DNA of 43,913 bases, from NCBI GenBank assembly GCA_947623805.1, contig CANQHZ010000023.1:1-43913 (forward strand), in the 5' to 3' direction. Under the pieces are notes generated by a model. That model ran no database searches, was not told the origin of the DNA, and was given only the letters and a program-made list of their open reading frames with translations. The stretch is from an uncultured Lachnospiraceae bacterium. GTDB lineage: Bacteria > Bacillota > Clostridia > Lachnospirales > Lachnospiraceae. A program made the position numbers and the translations under genes. Position 1 is the stretch's first letter, and each line of letters opens with the position of its first letter. Shown here one piece after another: positions 7,165 through 15,584 of this stretch.

Positions 7165-8040
7165 TCAGTTCTTCTCCTTTTCTTTCCATTTTTCTCCCTG
7201 TAGTACGGGCTCGTTTTTCCACATATACAAATAATTCATCCCTGTCTGCATCAAGCTCCGTGCCATATAAAGGAACGGAACGAACGGGGCAGGATCGGAA
7301 AGGCGGTATGCCCTTACTTTTCCCTCTGACAGCTCCAAATCTGTGTAATACACCATCTGCCGTTCCTCTAAAGCTTCCAACAGCGCATCCACCGTTTCCC
7401 GCGGCATATGCAGCCGTTCCGCCGCGACCTCCGACACGAAGTAGTCGTTTTCCCGTGAATTTAAATATTCCAGCAGCTCCAGACAGCCGGGTTTTGCCAG
7501 AAGTTCAAAGAGACGCCGGTACTCGTCTTTCGGCGCAAACCATTGGGCATAGCCGCCCTTTGGCTCCGGCCAGAGAGTAGCGAACGACATATCTTCCGCA
7601 TGAACATCAAGTATAATTCCTCCGCCAGCCCAGTACTTGGTGTACATCAGCTTATCAGTGTCATTCTCCATGCCGGGGTGACAGGTTTCCAAATAATTCA
7701 TCTTTGGGATTTTGATGCCATCTTCTCGGAAAAATTTAAAGGAAGACCAAATCAGGCGGCAGAACTGATTCAGCCGTTCCCCGGAAGGAAAGCCCCGCAG
7801 CCAACGCCCCACCGCATCCACCGGGTCCTCCTGTTTCCCGCCCTCCATACCAAAAAGGGCATCAATAGTCACGCCGAGCTGCCGGGACAGGACAGGCAGC
7901 AGTTCCACATCCGGCGCGCCGCCTTTCTCCCATTTACCGACAGCCTGATAGGACACTCCCACCAGCTTGCCCAGCTGTTCTTGGGTAAGTCCCCGCTCTT
8001 TCCGCAGAGCGGCAATTCGTTCACTTAATATGCTCGGCAT
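7165..8040 (-). CDS. XRE-family transcriptional regulator of the ABC transporter
   Basis: A 291-residue protein. Residues 5-63 are a helix-turn-helix of the XRE/Cro type (LTQEQLGKLVGVSYQAVGKWEKG). The middle (about 70-180) is a Trp/Tyr-rich domain I do not recognise, and about residues 180-240 read like a second winged helix (LLEYLNSRENDYFVSEVAAE). It is translationally coupled to the ABC transporter gene downstream, so it probably controls that transporter, perhaps in response to the transported compound. GC content is high, over 60% in places, against an AT-rich flank immediately upstream. Confidence 0.85.
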   Translation of the reverse strand: MPSILSERIAALRKERGLTQEQLGKLVGVSYQAVGKWEKGGAPDVELLPVLSRQLGVTIDALFGMEGGKQEDPVDAVGRWLRGFPSGERLNQFCRLIWSSFKFFREDGIKIPKMNYLETCHPGMENDTDKLMYTKYWAGGGIILDVHAEDMSFATLWPEPKGGYAQWFAPKDEYRRLFELLAKPGCLELLEYLNSRENDYFVSEVAAERLHMPRETVDALLEALEERQMVYYTDLELSEGKVRAYRLSDPAPFVPFLYMARSLMQTGMNYLYMWKNEPVLQGEKWKEKEKN

Positions 8041-8072
8041 TTAAAACACCGTCCTTTCGTTTTGATGGTTTT

Positions 8073-8137
8073 ATTGTAACTCAAATTGTGGTTGTGTTCA
8101 ACAGAGGCATTTTTGCATTATATCAACCAATAGTTGT
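8073..8137 (-). promoter_or_regulatory. Promoter of the XRE-ABC operon with CAAC/GTTG dyads
   Basis: On the minus strand TTGAAC (8096-8101) and TACAAT (8073-8078) are separated by 17 bp. A dyad GTTG-N4-CAAC (8091-8102) overlaps the -35 and a second, CAAC-N5-GTTG, lies at 8124-8136. Both are candidate operators for the XRE protein; this is an inference. Confidence 0.5.
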
Positions 8138-8490
8138 GCTATATGGGGAATTTTTTTATTTCCTGCGACTGCCCGCAGGTATTCATATTTTTTAAATCTG
8201 CCAAGAGACTAAAAGATATATTAAAAAGATATATTAAAAACAAAGTGGAAAGAATTAAGACTGATGCAGATAATATGATTGATATATTTTCAATGTTGAT
8301 GACTTGTACAGAATAGATTGACGAATAGCATACAGGATTATAAAATGAGTTACGTATTGGCATATGTCCAAGGAATAACGGCAGATGAGAAAGCAGATGG
8401 TATATTTTGTGAAAAGATGTTGGAAGATTACAAAAATGATCCTGAGCCCGAAAAAGACAAAACATATACATCGGAAGAGTGTATCAAATT
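8134..8490 (+). pseudogene. Remnant of a plus-strand gene, truncated at the convergent methyltransferase
   Basis: This AT-rich stretch carries two short plus-strand frames (to a stop at 8316, and 8318 onward) that read as plausible protein but in different frames. The second, beginning around MSYVLAYVQGITADEKADG and running to KTYTSEECIK, resembles the C-terminal part of a RelB-like antitoxin, with the usual ending lost just where the methyltransferase gene stops on the other strand (8489). A 13-bp tandem repeat (AAAGATATATTAA, 8212-8237) lies in the first part. I see no convincing ribosome binding site. I interpret it as a decayed gene cut by a rearrangement; an intact short gene is less likely. 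Confidence 0.35.
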
Positions 8491-9286
8491 ATCCTTTTCT
8501 CCCCACTATTACCGCATGATTGCTCATATCTATTATTGTTTTTTCTGAGCATACTGACAGATGATAATTTAACCATGTCGCAAACTGCTCATCATTCCAA
8601 CTGTCTACCTTATTATGAAACAACGGCGCTAAGCCGTCCTGCGCAAAATGATCTACTATTTCCATGCCGTTTTCCTTATACATTTTCTGCATCTCATCAT
8701 ATGACGAATAATATGTATCAGTCCAAAAGCATTTTGGATCGTCATGCAGCATGACGCCTGTATCCCTGATTTGGCACAGCAAGTCTTTGTCTAAATATTT
8801 ATTGTCCGACACAGCCATCATCTGATTAAGGTACAACCTTGGAATGTATGCGGTAATCAGGTACCCGCCTTTCTTTAGGACTCTTAGAGATTCGCCTAAA
8901 CATTTTTTCCTCGATTCCTCTTTTGTCAGATGATAGAACGGTCCCATATTTAAAACCACATCAAATATTTCATCTTGGAAACAACTCATATCGGTTGCGT
9001 CCAATACTTTTGTTTCCATTGAGTATGGCTTGCTTTCCAGTTGAGCGTTAATTATTTTTATATGCCGCGGGGTTATGTCTGTCGCGGTTAATTTATGTCC
9101 TTTATCAGCCAGATAAAAAGCATATGCTCCCGTTCCAGCGGCACAGTCTAAAATATTAAGGCTACCTTTTAACAAATCATCAAATTTTTTTATTGTTGTG
9201 AGAAACTCTATTCTTCTTGCGTTATTTGTTGTAATTCTGTCTTCTTCGCGGTAATTTTCATAGTAATTTACTACTTCATTGCTCAT
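8489..9286 (-). CDS. Class I SAM-dependent methyltransferase
   Basis: A 265-residue methyltransferase. The SAM-binding motif I is NILDCAAGTGAYAFYLA (about 45-60), followed by the acidic loop LTATDITPRHI, motif IV-like DVVLNMGPFYHL and LRVLKKGGYLI. These identify the fold but not the substrate; small-molecule or tRNA/protein targets are all possible. The start is supported by GAGGAATTGAT. It begins 14 bp after the stop of the AAA/PD-(D/E)XK gene and probably shares its transcript. Confidence 0.85.
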   Translation of the reverse strand: MSNEVVNYYENYREEDRITTNNARRIEFLTTIKKFDDLLKGSLNILDCAAGTGAYAFYLADKGHKLTATDITPRHIKIINAQLESKPYSMETKVLDATDMSCFQDEIFDVVLNMGPFYHLTKEESRKKCLGESLRVLKKGGYLITAYIPRLYLNQMMAVSDNKYLDKDLLCQIRDTGVMLHDDPKCFWTDTYYSSYDEMQKMYKENGMEIVDHFAQDGLAPLFHNKVDSWNDEQFATWLNYHLSVCSEKTIIDMSNHAVIVGRKG

Positions 9287-9300
9287 ATCAATTCCTCACG

Positions 9301-10995
9301 TCATCCCTCATCTATCAGAACTTCCTTACCTTTAAATGCAAAACCATACTTGCGTATTTTTTCAACTGGTATTCCTTCCGCTGCCAATCCTGCCGCATAC
9401 CCTTTTTCTTCTATCTGATTTAATGCCGCCTTTAGGGTATCATCCAGCGTCTTGTCCCTGCGCGTGTTAAAGACTTTAAATTCTATTATGATAGCGTCGT
9501 CCTGCATATTTTTTGGTTTCAGCATCACGTCATATCTGCCAAAGCCGCTCTCTCGGTTTGACGTTATCACGTACCTGTCCTTTAGCTCCACTATAAGCCC
9601 TAATACAAAGCCGTGGTAAAAGCGCTCTGGTTCAGTGCGTTCAGAGCTGCGACCGCCCGTATCAAAGCTGCTGAATATTTCCTCCGATACTCTGTTCATG
9701 TATTCATTCATCGCATCAATATCCCCAAGCAGCAGCGCTTCCACAAACTCCCCGTAGCCTGATGCCTGCCTGAACCATCCTCGTATCATTTTTTCAAACA
9801 TAATGGTGACTTCATGGTTTGTCAGCACCAGCTCATACTCCTGATTTTCGTCCTCGCCAATGTCGCCATATCCTTTATAACTCTTGACACGCAGATATCC
9901 CGACGCAAGCATAAGGCTCCACAACGTTTCTGGGCTGCCGTCAAGCTGGTTGTATACAAGCTGCTCATCTATGTCCGTCAGTATAGAGCCACCGCCAAGC
10001 AGGACTTCAAAAAGCTTCTTCGTGCCCGCGCCCGACTCGCGTACCTGTTTATTTATAAGGCTGTTTGAGCTGGTGTCCGCCCAGTAAGTTGTGAATTTTT
10101 TTGAGTCCAGATAATTCAGTATAGACCATGGATTATAAATATCCGTTTTATCGCCGAACGTAAACCCATCGTACCACCATTTAACCTTTTCCTTGTCCAT
10201 AAGCCCAAACTCATCCATTGCGTCAAAAACTTCCTGCTCGGTAAATCCAAAGGCATCCGCATATTCATTAGATGTCGTAGTCACTACCTTTAAATTGTTC
10301 AAATCAGAAAAAATCGACTCCTTACTAACCCGCGTAATCCCTGTCATTATGCCGCGTTCAAGCCATGGGTTTGTCTTAAAGGTAGAGTTAAACAAACTTC
10401 GCGTAAACGATACAAATTCATCCCAATAGCCGTCAACATATGCCTCTTGCATTGGTGTATCATATTCGTCTAAAAGGATTATCACCTTTTTACCATAATA
10501 GCGTGACAAAAAATCCGACATTTTATAAAAGGCTAAAGTAGCGACTGTTTCATCCATATCCCATGACACAGAATCAAAATACTCTATTTCTTTTTCCTCT
10601 AAAAGTCCGCTTGTCTTCAAATAAGAATGTTTTGTATATAAATCAACAATCAGTCGGCATATTTTATTTTTGGCAGGAGCATAACTGCATTCCTTGACAT
10701 TGGCAAACGACAGGCTTATTACAGGATAAGTTCCCTGCAGCTTTCGATATTTCTCATCATCCCAAATATTCAACCCCTCAAAAATACTACCTTTTCCCGC
10801 ATAATTCACAGAAAAAAATCTCTCCACCATGCTCATAGTGATTGTTTTCCCGAAACGGCGCGGACGCGTGATAAGCGTCACACTGTCATTGCTCTCCCAC
10901 CAGTCCTTGATAAAGTCTGTCTTGTCTATATAAAAACAATTTCTTGATATGATTGTCTCAAAATCCTGTATTCCTATACCTACTGTTCTTGCCAT
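9301..10995 (-). CDS. AAA-ATPase-like protein with C-terminal PD-(D/E)XK nuclease-like domain
   Basis: A 564-residue protein of the AAA-ATPase_like (PF09820) plus PDDEXK_9 type that is very common and multi-copy in Lachnospiraceae and Bacteroidetes. The N-terminus has IGIQDFETIISRNCFYIDKT, the P-loop variant TRPRRFGKT, and Walker B VIILLDEYD. The C-terminal nuclease-like core is visible as GRYDVML followed by AIIIEFKV (Asp and Glu-x-Lys). The start at 10995 (MARTVGIG) is chosen over the upstream in-frame codon because AGGAGG precedes it. Its cellular role is not established; a link to mobile DNA or abortive infection has been suggested for relatives. The methyltransferase follows 14 bp downstream. 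Confidence 0.85.
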   Translation of the reverse strand: MARTVGIGIQDFETIISRNCFYIDKTDFIKDWWESNDSVTLITRPRRFGKTITMSMVERFFSVNYAGKGSIFEGLNIWDDEKYRKLQGTYPVISLSFANVKECSYAPAKNKICRLIVDLYTKHSYLKTSGLLEEKEIEYFDSVSWDMDETVATLAFYKMSDFLSRYYGKKVIILLDEYDTPMQEAYVDGYWDEFVSFTRSLFNSTFKTNPWLERGIMTGITRVSKESIFSDLNNLKVVTTTSNEYADAFGFTEQEVFDAMDEFGLMDKEKVKWWYDGFTFGDKTDIYNPWSILNYLDSKKFTTYWADTSSNSLINKQVRESGAGTKKLFEVLLGGGSILTDIDEQLVYNQLDGSPETLWSLMLASGYLRVKSYKGYGDIGEDENQEYELVLTNHEVTIMFEKMIRGWFRQASGYGEFVEALLLGDIDAMNEYMNRVSEEIFSSFDTGGRSSERTEPERFYHGFVLGLIVELKDRYVITSNRESGFGRYDVMLKPKNMQDDAIIIEFKVFNTRRDKTLDDTLKAALNQIEEKGYAAGLAAEGIPVEKIRKYGFAFKGKEVLIDEG

Positions 10996-11130
10996 ATCTG
11001 CCTCCTGTATATGCTGCATAACTTTCGGTTATTTTTAAACCATTTTAGCATATACCGCGTATAATTTAAACTAATTTCACACATTTTGATTTCAAAACCG
11101 CAATTAGGTCTCAAAACTCCCTTTTACCTG

Positions 11131-12171
11131 TTAATAAATACCGCTTTTGATTTTTTCCCATTCTTCATTTTCCCGCATATACTCAAACGCTTCATCATCT
11201 CTAAGCGCTTTCAAAATCTTCTGCTTTAATCCGTCTGAAAAATCAGAGTCAACAGGTTTTAGCGCCATATGCTGATAAATTTTGGATTTTGCAAAATCGC
11301 CTATCGTTTCAATACTATCCAAAATTTCTTTCATAAGCTGCGCTGTCCATTCGATATTCTTTTCCCATGCCGCAACATTTAGCCCGCAGCAGACTTCATT
11401 GTATTTGCCCATTTCAAATACAGATGCCGCACAGGAGGAAACTTCGACCAGTTTTTTCGCCATTTCGTGATTATCATCTTCCATATAAAGGACACACAAA
11501 TCATTTAATACTATCTGCATATGCTGATATCCGCTGAAAATCAATTCCTCATATGCGCGATAGGCTTTGGCTCGTTTTCCCGTTTTACTGTTCACAAGCG
11601 CTTCCTTGCGTCTGCGTTCTGGATTTTCCCATGAAAAATAATCCAAATATTGAGCCGCTTTTTCATAGTCATTTTTTCTGGCAAACGCATAGAACAGCGA
11701 TTCCGCCGCTTGATTACGAATCCTTTCGTCTGCTGACAATAAGCACCTCTCATACCAGCCAAATATCGTATTATCATAATCGTCCTTATTTGGAAGTTCT
11801 GTTGTCATTCGGCTGGCATCCAGAATTACTGCTGCCTGCCAAATCAATTTCTCACAATTAGGGTATTCTTCAATTTTTTTCTTTATGGAAAGAAATACAT
11901 CTTGAAAACTCTTGCTCGCCAAGTCTTTTTGAATATTCAACAGATATTGGCTTATTTCTTCGTCTGTAAGCTCATCTTTAAAGGACAAAAGCTCGTCTGT
12001 GGTAATGCCAAGCAGCCGTGCAATAGGGGCAAGCAAAGCTACATCAGGCAGCGTATTGCCTTTTTCCCATTTATTTACAGCGGGGGCTGTCACGCCGAGG
12101 CAGGCAGCCATCTCCTCCTGTGTCATGCCTTTATTTTTTCTGTATTTTTTGATAACATCTCCTATTGCCAT
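11131..12171 (-). CDS. XRE-family regulator with TPR-like C-terminal domain
   Basis: A 346-residue protein. Residues 1-60 form an XRE helix-turn-helix (MTQEEMAACLGVTAPAVNKWEKG). The remainder is all helical, with repeated Ala/Tyr/Leu pairs (ESLFYAFARKNDYEKAAQYL and similar), as in TPR-type sensor domains of Rap/Rgg/PlcR-like regulators, although I cannot assign it to one of those. The start at 12171 follows AGGAGG nine bases upstream. It is single, with its own upstream region and an AAA protein gene on each side. Ligand and target genes are unknown. Confidence 0.8.
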   Translation of the reverse strand: MAIGDVIKKYRKNKGMTQEEMAACLGVTAPAVNKWEKGNTLPDVALLAPIARLLGITTDELLSFKDELTDEEISQYLLNIQKDLASKSFQDVFLSIKKKIEEYPNCEKLIWQAAVILDASRMTTELPNKDDYDNTIFGWYERCLLSADERIRNQAAESLFYAFARKNDYEKAAQYLDYFSWENPERRRKEALVNSKTGKRAKAYRAYEELIFSGYQHMQIVLNDLCVLYMEDDNHEMAKKLVEVSSCAASVFEMGKYNEVCCGLNVAAWEKNIEWTAQLMKEILDSIETIGDFAKSKIYQHMALKPVDSDFSDGLKQKILKALRDDEAFEYMRENEEWEKIKSGIY

Positions 12172-12318
12172 GTTCAGCTGCCTCCTGCACAATTTCCGAA
12201 TTGATGTCAGGTATAGTATAACTGATTGAAGCTCGAAAATCTATTGAATGTAGGTTAAATGGCAGGAATTATTTTTTACTATCAGTTAATTTTTGACCAC
12301 CTGCTATCACAGCTCCAT

Positions 12319-13572
12319 TTATAAATCAAGACTATGCTGGTCCAGCAAAAACTGCCTTATTCCCATTGTAGTAATGCCGACATCATCTCTTTTCAGCTTA
12401 ATGTTATTTCCAACCACCACAATTTTCTTGAACGAATCTCCTATAGAAAGCAGCGGCTTTTCTTCCTGTGCTTTCTTCTCATCATCAGAAAGCGCAAATG
12501 CCGACTGAATATAATACTTGTTGTTTCCTCTATATGCTATAAAGTCAACCTCCAGCTGTTTTCTCAGCCGTTTTCCTGCGCTGTCAGTCTCTCTTACCTC
12601 GACAAGCCCCACATCAACCGCATATCCGCGCCTTTTCAGCTCATTGTAAATTATATTTTCCATCAAATGAGTTTCTTCGATTTGTCTGAAGCCAAGTCTC
12701 GCATTGCGCAGTCCAATATCGACAAAATAAATCTTTACTGGTGTACCAATATATTTTTTCCCCTTTATGTCATAGCGGTTTGCGATATCCACAAGAAAAG
12801 CATCCTGAAGATAGTCAATGTACTTTTTGATTGTCTTGTTTGTTATACTGCTCTGCGCAACAGAATGAAATGTTTTCTCCAATTTAGTCGAATTAGTGAG
12901 CGAGCCGACTGACGATGCAAGGATATTTACCAAATCCTCCAATTCTTCCGTGTTAGCTATTCCGTTATGCTCAATCAAATCTTTTAAATAAGTTTCCTTA
13001 AACAAATCCGTCAGGTACTTTGCTTTCCGCTCATCTGTATTAAATGATAAAATCTGAGGCAGACCTCCGTATGTCATATATTCATTAAACGCCTCGTCCT
13101 GCGTTCCATTAAACGCCGATACATATTCTTCAAAGGATAATGGATATACTCTTATTTCATCACCACGTCCCCTGAATTCCGTAAGGATATCCGAGGACAA
13201 AAATTTTGAATTGCTTCCCGTTGCATATACATCCAGATTTTCAATTTGAAGCAGGGAATTTAATACCTCTGAAAAATCCGGTACAAGTTGGATTTCGTCC
13301 AGCATCACATAATATTGTCCATCGTCTTTTATCTGCTCTTTAATATTCTTATACAACACTAACGGTTCTCGAAGCCATTTATTTTCGATATTGTCCAGAG
13401 CAATCGATATGATATGGTTTTCCAAAATCCCTCTGTCAATCAAATCCCTTTTAAATATTTTAAACAAAAGATATGATTTACCGCTTCTCCTTACGCCCGT
13501 TATTACTTTGACAAAGCCGTTTTTTTCTCTCTCTCTTATTTGTTCCAAATAAAAATTTCTTGATATTTCCAT
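12319..13572 (-). CDS. AAA ATPase with DUF4143 domain
   Basis: A 417-residue member of the AAA_14/DUF4143 family. Walker A is ITGVRRSGKSYLL, Walker B YYVMLDEIQ, and a sensor-like segment is VYATGSNSKFL. The C-terminal third contains VDFIAYRGNNKYYIQ, a PD-(D/E)XK-like core seen in this family, in which the usual ExK is replaced. The start at 13572 (MEISRNF) has AAGGA nine bases upstream; the ATG three codons earlier sits directly on that site. A perfect palindrome lies between the -10 and the start, so it is probably repressed. The biological role of the family is unknown. Confidence 0.85.
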   Translation of the reverse strand: MEISRNFYLEQIREREKNGFVKVITGVRRSGKSYLLFKIFKRDLIDRGILENHIISIALDNIENKWLREPLVLYKNIKEQIKDDGQYYVMLDEIQLVPDFSEVLNSLLQIENLDVYATGSNSKFLSSDILTEFRGRGDEIRVYPLSFEEYVSAFNGTQDEAFNEYMTYGGLPQILSFNTDERKAKYLTDLFKETYLKDLIEHNGIANTEELEDLVNILASSVGSLTNSTKLEKTFHSVAQSSITNKTIKKYIDYLQDAFLVDIANRYDIKGKKYIGTPVKIYFVDIGLRNARLGFRQIEETHLMENIIYNELKRRGYAVDVGLVEVRETDSAGKRLRKQLEVDFIAYRGNNKYYIQSAFALSDDEKKAQEEKPLLSIGDSFKKIVVVGNNIKLKRDDVGITTMGIRQFLLDQHSLDL

Positions 13573-13591
13573 ACGCTTCATTCCTTATTTT

Positions 13592-13644
13592 AGGTCAAAT
13601 GACCTGTTTTGTGTAATTATATCATCTTGCCGTCAGGTAGTAAA
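13592..13644 (-). promoter_or_regulatory. Promoter with palindromic operator for the DUF4143 ATPase gene
   Basis: On the minus strand: TTTACT (13639-13644), 17 bp, TATAAT (13616-13621), then the perfect palindrome AGGTCATTTGACCT at 13592-13605, which would cover or follow the transcription start. A repressor site fits this position. No regulator gene adjoins, so the binding protein is unknown. Confidence 0.6.
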
Positions 13645-13656
13645 GACTTCCATTCC

Positions 13657-14157
13657 TTATATCAATTTTTCCATCAGAAAAAACCTGCCCTTTCTCCAAT
13701 CAGCAATACCGACTTTAGAATATCCACTGTCAGCATACAGTTTCAGTGCATATGGATTTTGGGAAAATACATCCAATCGAACAGCCTTTATACCGCGGCA
13801 TTTTAACTGGTTTTCAATATATTGCAGCGTCGTCCGCGCAATGCCCCTGTTCTGATAAGCTGGCGCAACACATAATCTATGGATTACACAATAGTCTTCG
13901 CCGCTGTACCGCCACTCTCCGTTTTGATACTGTGTGTCACATTCTTTGTTTAAAGCATATACAACTGCAATTTCATTATGAAGCACACCTATATACAATT
14001 CGTTTTTTCTGACATCTGCAATGAAATCCTCTTTAGCAGGATAAATCTCGTCCCATTGTTCGATACCGCATCTCTCCATTTGCTTGACAGCGCCTTCAAC
14101 CAAACGGAAAATTTCATCTATATCAGTCATCTCAGCTTCTCTATATATAATTTTCAT
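13657..14157 (-). CDS. GNAT family N-acetyltransferase
   Basis: A 166-residue single-domain acetyltransferase. The acetyl-CoA-binding motif A is recognisable as VIHRLCVAPAYQNRGIARTTL (R/Q-x-x-G-x-A), and a motif B-like segment is NPYALKLYADSGYSKVG. Length is normal for the family. Substrate unknown. It has its own promoter upstream (14216-14244). The stop codon is about 50 bp from the promoter of the DUF4143 ATPase gene. Confidence 0.85.
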   Translation of the reverse strand: MKIIYREAEMTDIDEIFRLVEGAVKQMERCGIEQWDEIYPAKEDFIADVRKNELYIGVLHNEIAVVYALNKECDTQYQNGEWRYSGEDYCVIHRLCVAPAYQNRGIARTTLQYIENQLKCRGIKAVRLDVFSQNPYALKLYADSGYSKVGIADWRKGRFFLMEKLI

Positions 14158-14215
14158 TTGCCCGTCCTCATTTAAAATTTCATATAGCTAAAAGCCTCAG
14201 TAAAAATTTTTTTCT

Positions 14216-14244
14216 ATTCTAGCATAAACCACTCGCGATTTAAA
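14216..14244 (-). promoter_or_regulatory. Sigma-A-type promoter for the GNAT gene at 13657-14157
   Basis: Minus-strand TTTAAA (14239-14244), 17-bp spacer, TAGAAT (14216-14221), about 60 bp upstream of the start codon. Confidence 0.45.
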
Positions 14245-14291
14245 GGGATTTTATTCTATTAGCTCTGTTTATTAACTCTTTTTATTTGAAA

Positions 14292-14756
14292 TCACAAAAA
14301 ATCTCCTATATGCTTCCTGTAAATCCTCGACGGTTCCCCCTCCATATCATTCATCATCTGATAAAACTCGCATCCATACTTTTCATACAGCCCGATATGA
14401 TTTGTAGATATAAAAATATCTCGCACATTTTGAGACTGCGCGATTTTTTCAATTTCACCAAGCAGCTTACCAAAATAATGATGCCCTCTGTACTGCGGAA
14501 ATGTATATACAAACCCTATCCATGGCGTAAGCGTTGTCGGCTGTATATCGTCCTTCTCCGCATATGTGCAGAACGAAACAAGCTCATCTCCATCAGCAAG
14601 CATCAAGACCTTGGAATTTTCCCCTACTGTTTTCTTAAATGTATTCTCACTCAACAATTCATGCAGAAACTGCCCCGCGCTCCAGTCGCTTTTACTTATC
14701 TGCTCCAGCCAGTGCTGCCTGTCACAGTCATAATAATCTATTACTTGCATTTTCAT
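14292..14756 (-). CDS. GNAT family N-acetyltransferase, coupled to a methyltransferase
   Basis: A 154-residue GNAT protein with motif A FVYTFPQYRGHHYFGKLLGEIE and the typical C-terminal GLYEKYGCEF. Its ATG (14756) overlaps the TGA of the upstream methyltransferase gene (ATGA), so the two are translationally coupled. A second ATG two codons later has better spacing to the GGGGG box and cannot be excluded. Substrate unknown. Confidence 0.8.
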   Translation of the reverse strand: MKMQVIDYYDCDRQHWLEQISKSDWSAGQFLHELLSENTFKKTVGENSKVLMLADGDELVSFCTYAEKDDIQPTTLTPWIGFVYTFPQYRGHHYFGKLLGEIEKIAQSQNVRDIFISTNHIGLYEKYGCEFYQMMNDMEGEPSRIYRKHIGDFL

Positions 14757-15382
14757 TTTCCCCCTTTTCGACACACAATAATCGCGGCATCCTCGTCCAA
14801 TATTTTCTCAACCGTAAATCCCGCCTCCTCAAGCAAAGCCTTCTCATGCTCCATAGTCAGCGGAATATCAAAATGGACAAAACAGTCATCTGGAATATCG
14901 GACTGATTTCTCCGTTTCAAATAGGCATCGCGCAAAAGCTCCTCCTCCTCGTCGCAGCAGGCAATGTAGTCCCCTAAAATAAAGACGCCTCCCATCTTCA
15001 CGCTGCCGTAAATTTTTGAATACAATTCCTTTTTCCGCTCTGGCAGGAAATGGTGAAAGCTTTCAAATGAAATAACGGCATCCCACCGCTCATTCTCAAA
15101 ATCGTATTTAAACAAGTCCACGCCTGTCACCTCCACGTCAGGTTTCCTCTGCCAAATCTTATCCAGCTCCAAACCAGTGCCGCAGCCTAAATCCAAGATT
15201 TTTTGACATTCAGGCGGAATTTCTTCTGCAAACAATTTATAAGATTTCTCCCAAGCGGACATATGCTCCTCATAACTGTCCAAACGATTGGCAAAAAAAG
15301 ACGACATTTCCTCCAACGGGACATCTGCCGTGTCATAAAGCCACTGTTTTAATTCCTGCAAATATTTTTCCTGTGTTTTCAT
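14753..15382 (-). CDS. Class I SAM methyltransferase, apparently with an internal deletion
   Basis: A 209-residue protein. Motif I is ILDLGCGTGLELDKI, then VTGVDLFKYDFENERWDAVISFESFHHFLP and later GGVFILGDYIACCDEEE. In most relatives about 20-25 residues (a helix and strand that shape the SAM pocket) separate the Asp of GVDL from the segment corresponding to YDFENERWDAVIS; here they abut. The reading frame is intact, so this looks like an in-frame deletion, which would probably impair SAM binding. It is the first gene of a coupled pair with the GNAT gene. A repeat element lies in its upstream region. Confidence 0.75.
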   Translation of the reverse strand: MKTQEKYLQELKQWLYDTADVPLEEMSSFFANRLDSYEEHMSAWEKSYKLFAEEIPPECQKILDLGCGTGLELDKIWQRKPDVEVTGVDLFKYDFENERWDAVISFESFHHFLPERKKELYSKIYGSVKMGGVFILGDYIACCDEEEELLRDAYLKRRNQSDIPDDCFVHFDIPLTMEHEKALLEEAGFTVEKILDEDAAIIVCRKGGK

Positions 15383-15414
15383 GATAATTTTTCTCCCTGC
15401 ATGATTTTTTATAT

Positions 15415-15471
15415 ATAGGTAATTGCGAAACGTTTTTTAATCATTTGAATTTGTGCAAAATATGCAATTCC
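15415..15471 (-). repeat. Intergenic repeat element, copy 1
   Basis: ATAGGTAATTGCGAAACG (15415-15432) is followed by about 32 bp ending in TGAATTTGTGCAAAATATG. The same arrangement, with scattered changes, occurs at 16653-16704. This copy closes with GCAATTCCTAT, an imperfect inverted match of its own beginning, so it can fold into a hairpin. It lies just upstream of the 15382 methyltransferase start. Confidence 0.6.
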
Positions 15472-15528
15472 TATTTTTTCATATAAAGTGTAGCATACCT
15501 CAAAAACGCCTTCCACCTCGCGCTTTTT

Positions 15529-15578
15529 TATAAAAAAATATGAGCCGATACTGGCATAACTACGCCAAGTATCAGCCC
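15529..15578 (-). terminator. Intrinsic terminator after the Mor-like gene
   Basis: On the minus strand a long stem (about 15542-15578; GGCTGATACTTGGC pairing with GCCAGTATCGGCTC) is followed by a run of seven T residues (about 15530-15538). It lies directly downstream of the stop at 15585. Confidence 0.8.
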
Positions 15579-15584
15579 ACAGCT

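Noticed and set aside
9188-9201. A further GTTGTGA word similar to the LytTR repeat
   Set aside because: It lies inside the methyltransferase coding sequence, is single, and has no partner 21-22 bp away.
14286-14906. Long plus-strand open frame opposite the GNAT and methyltransferase genes
   Set aside because: It is antisense to two genes with clear motifs, and its product is of no recognisable type.
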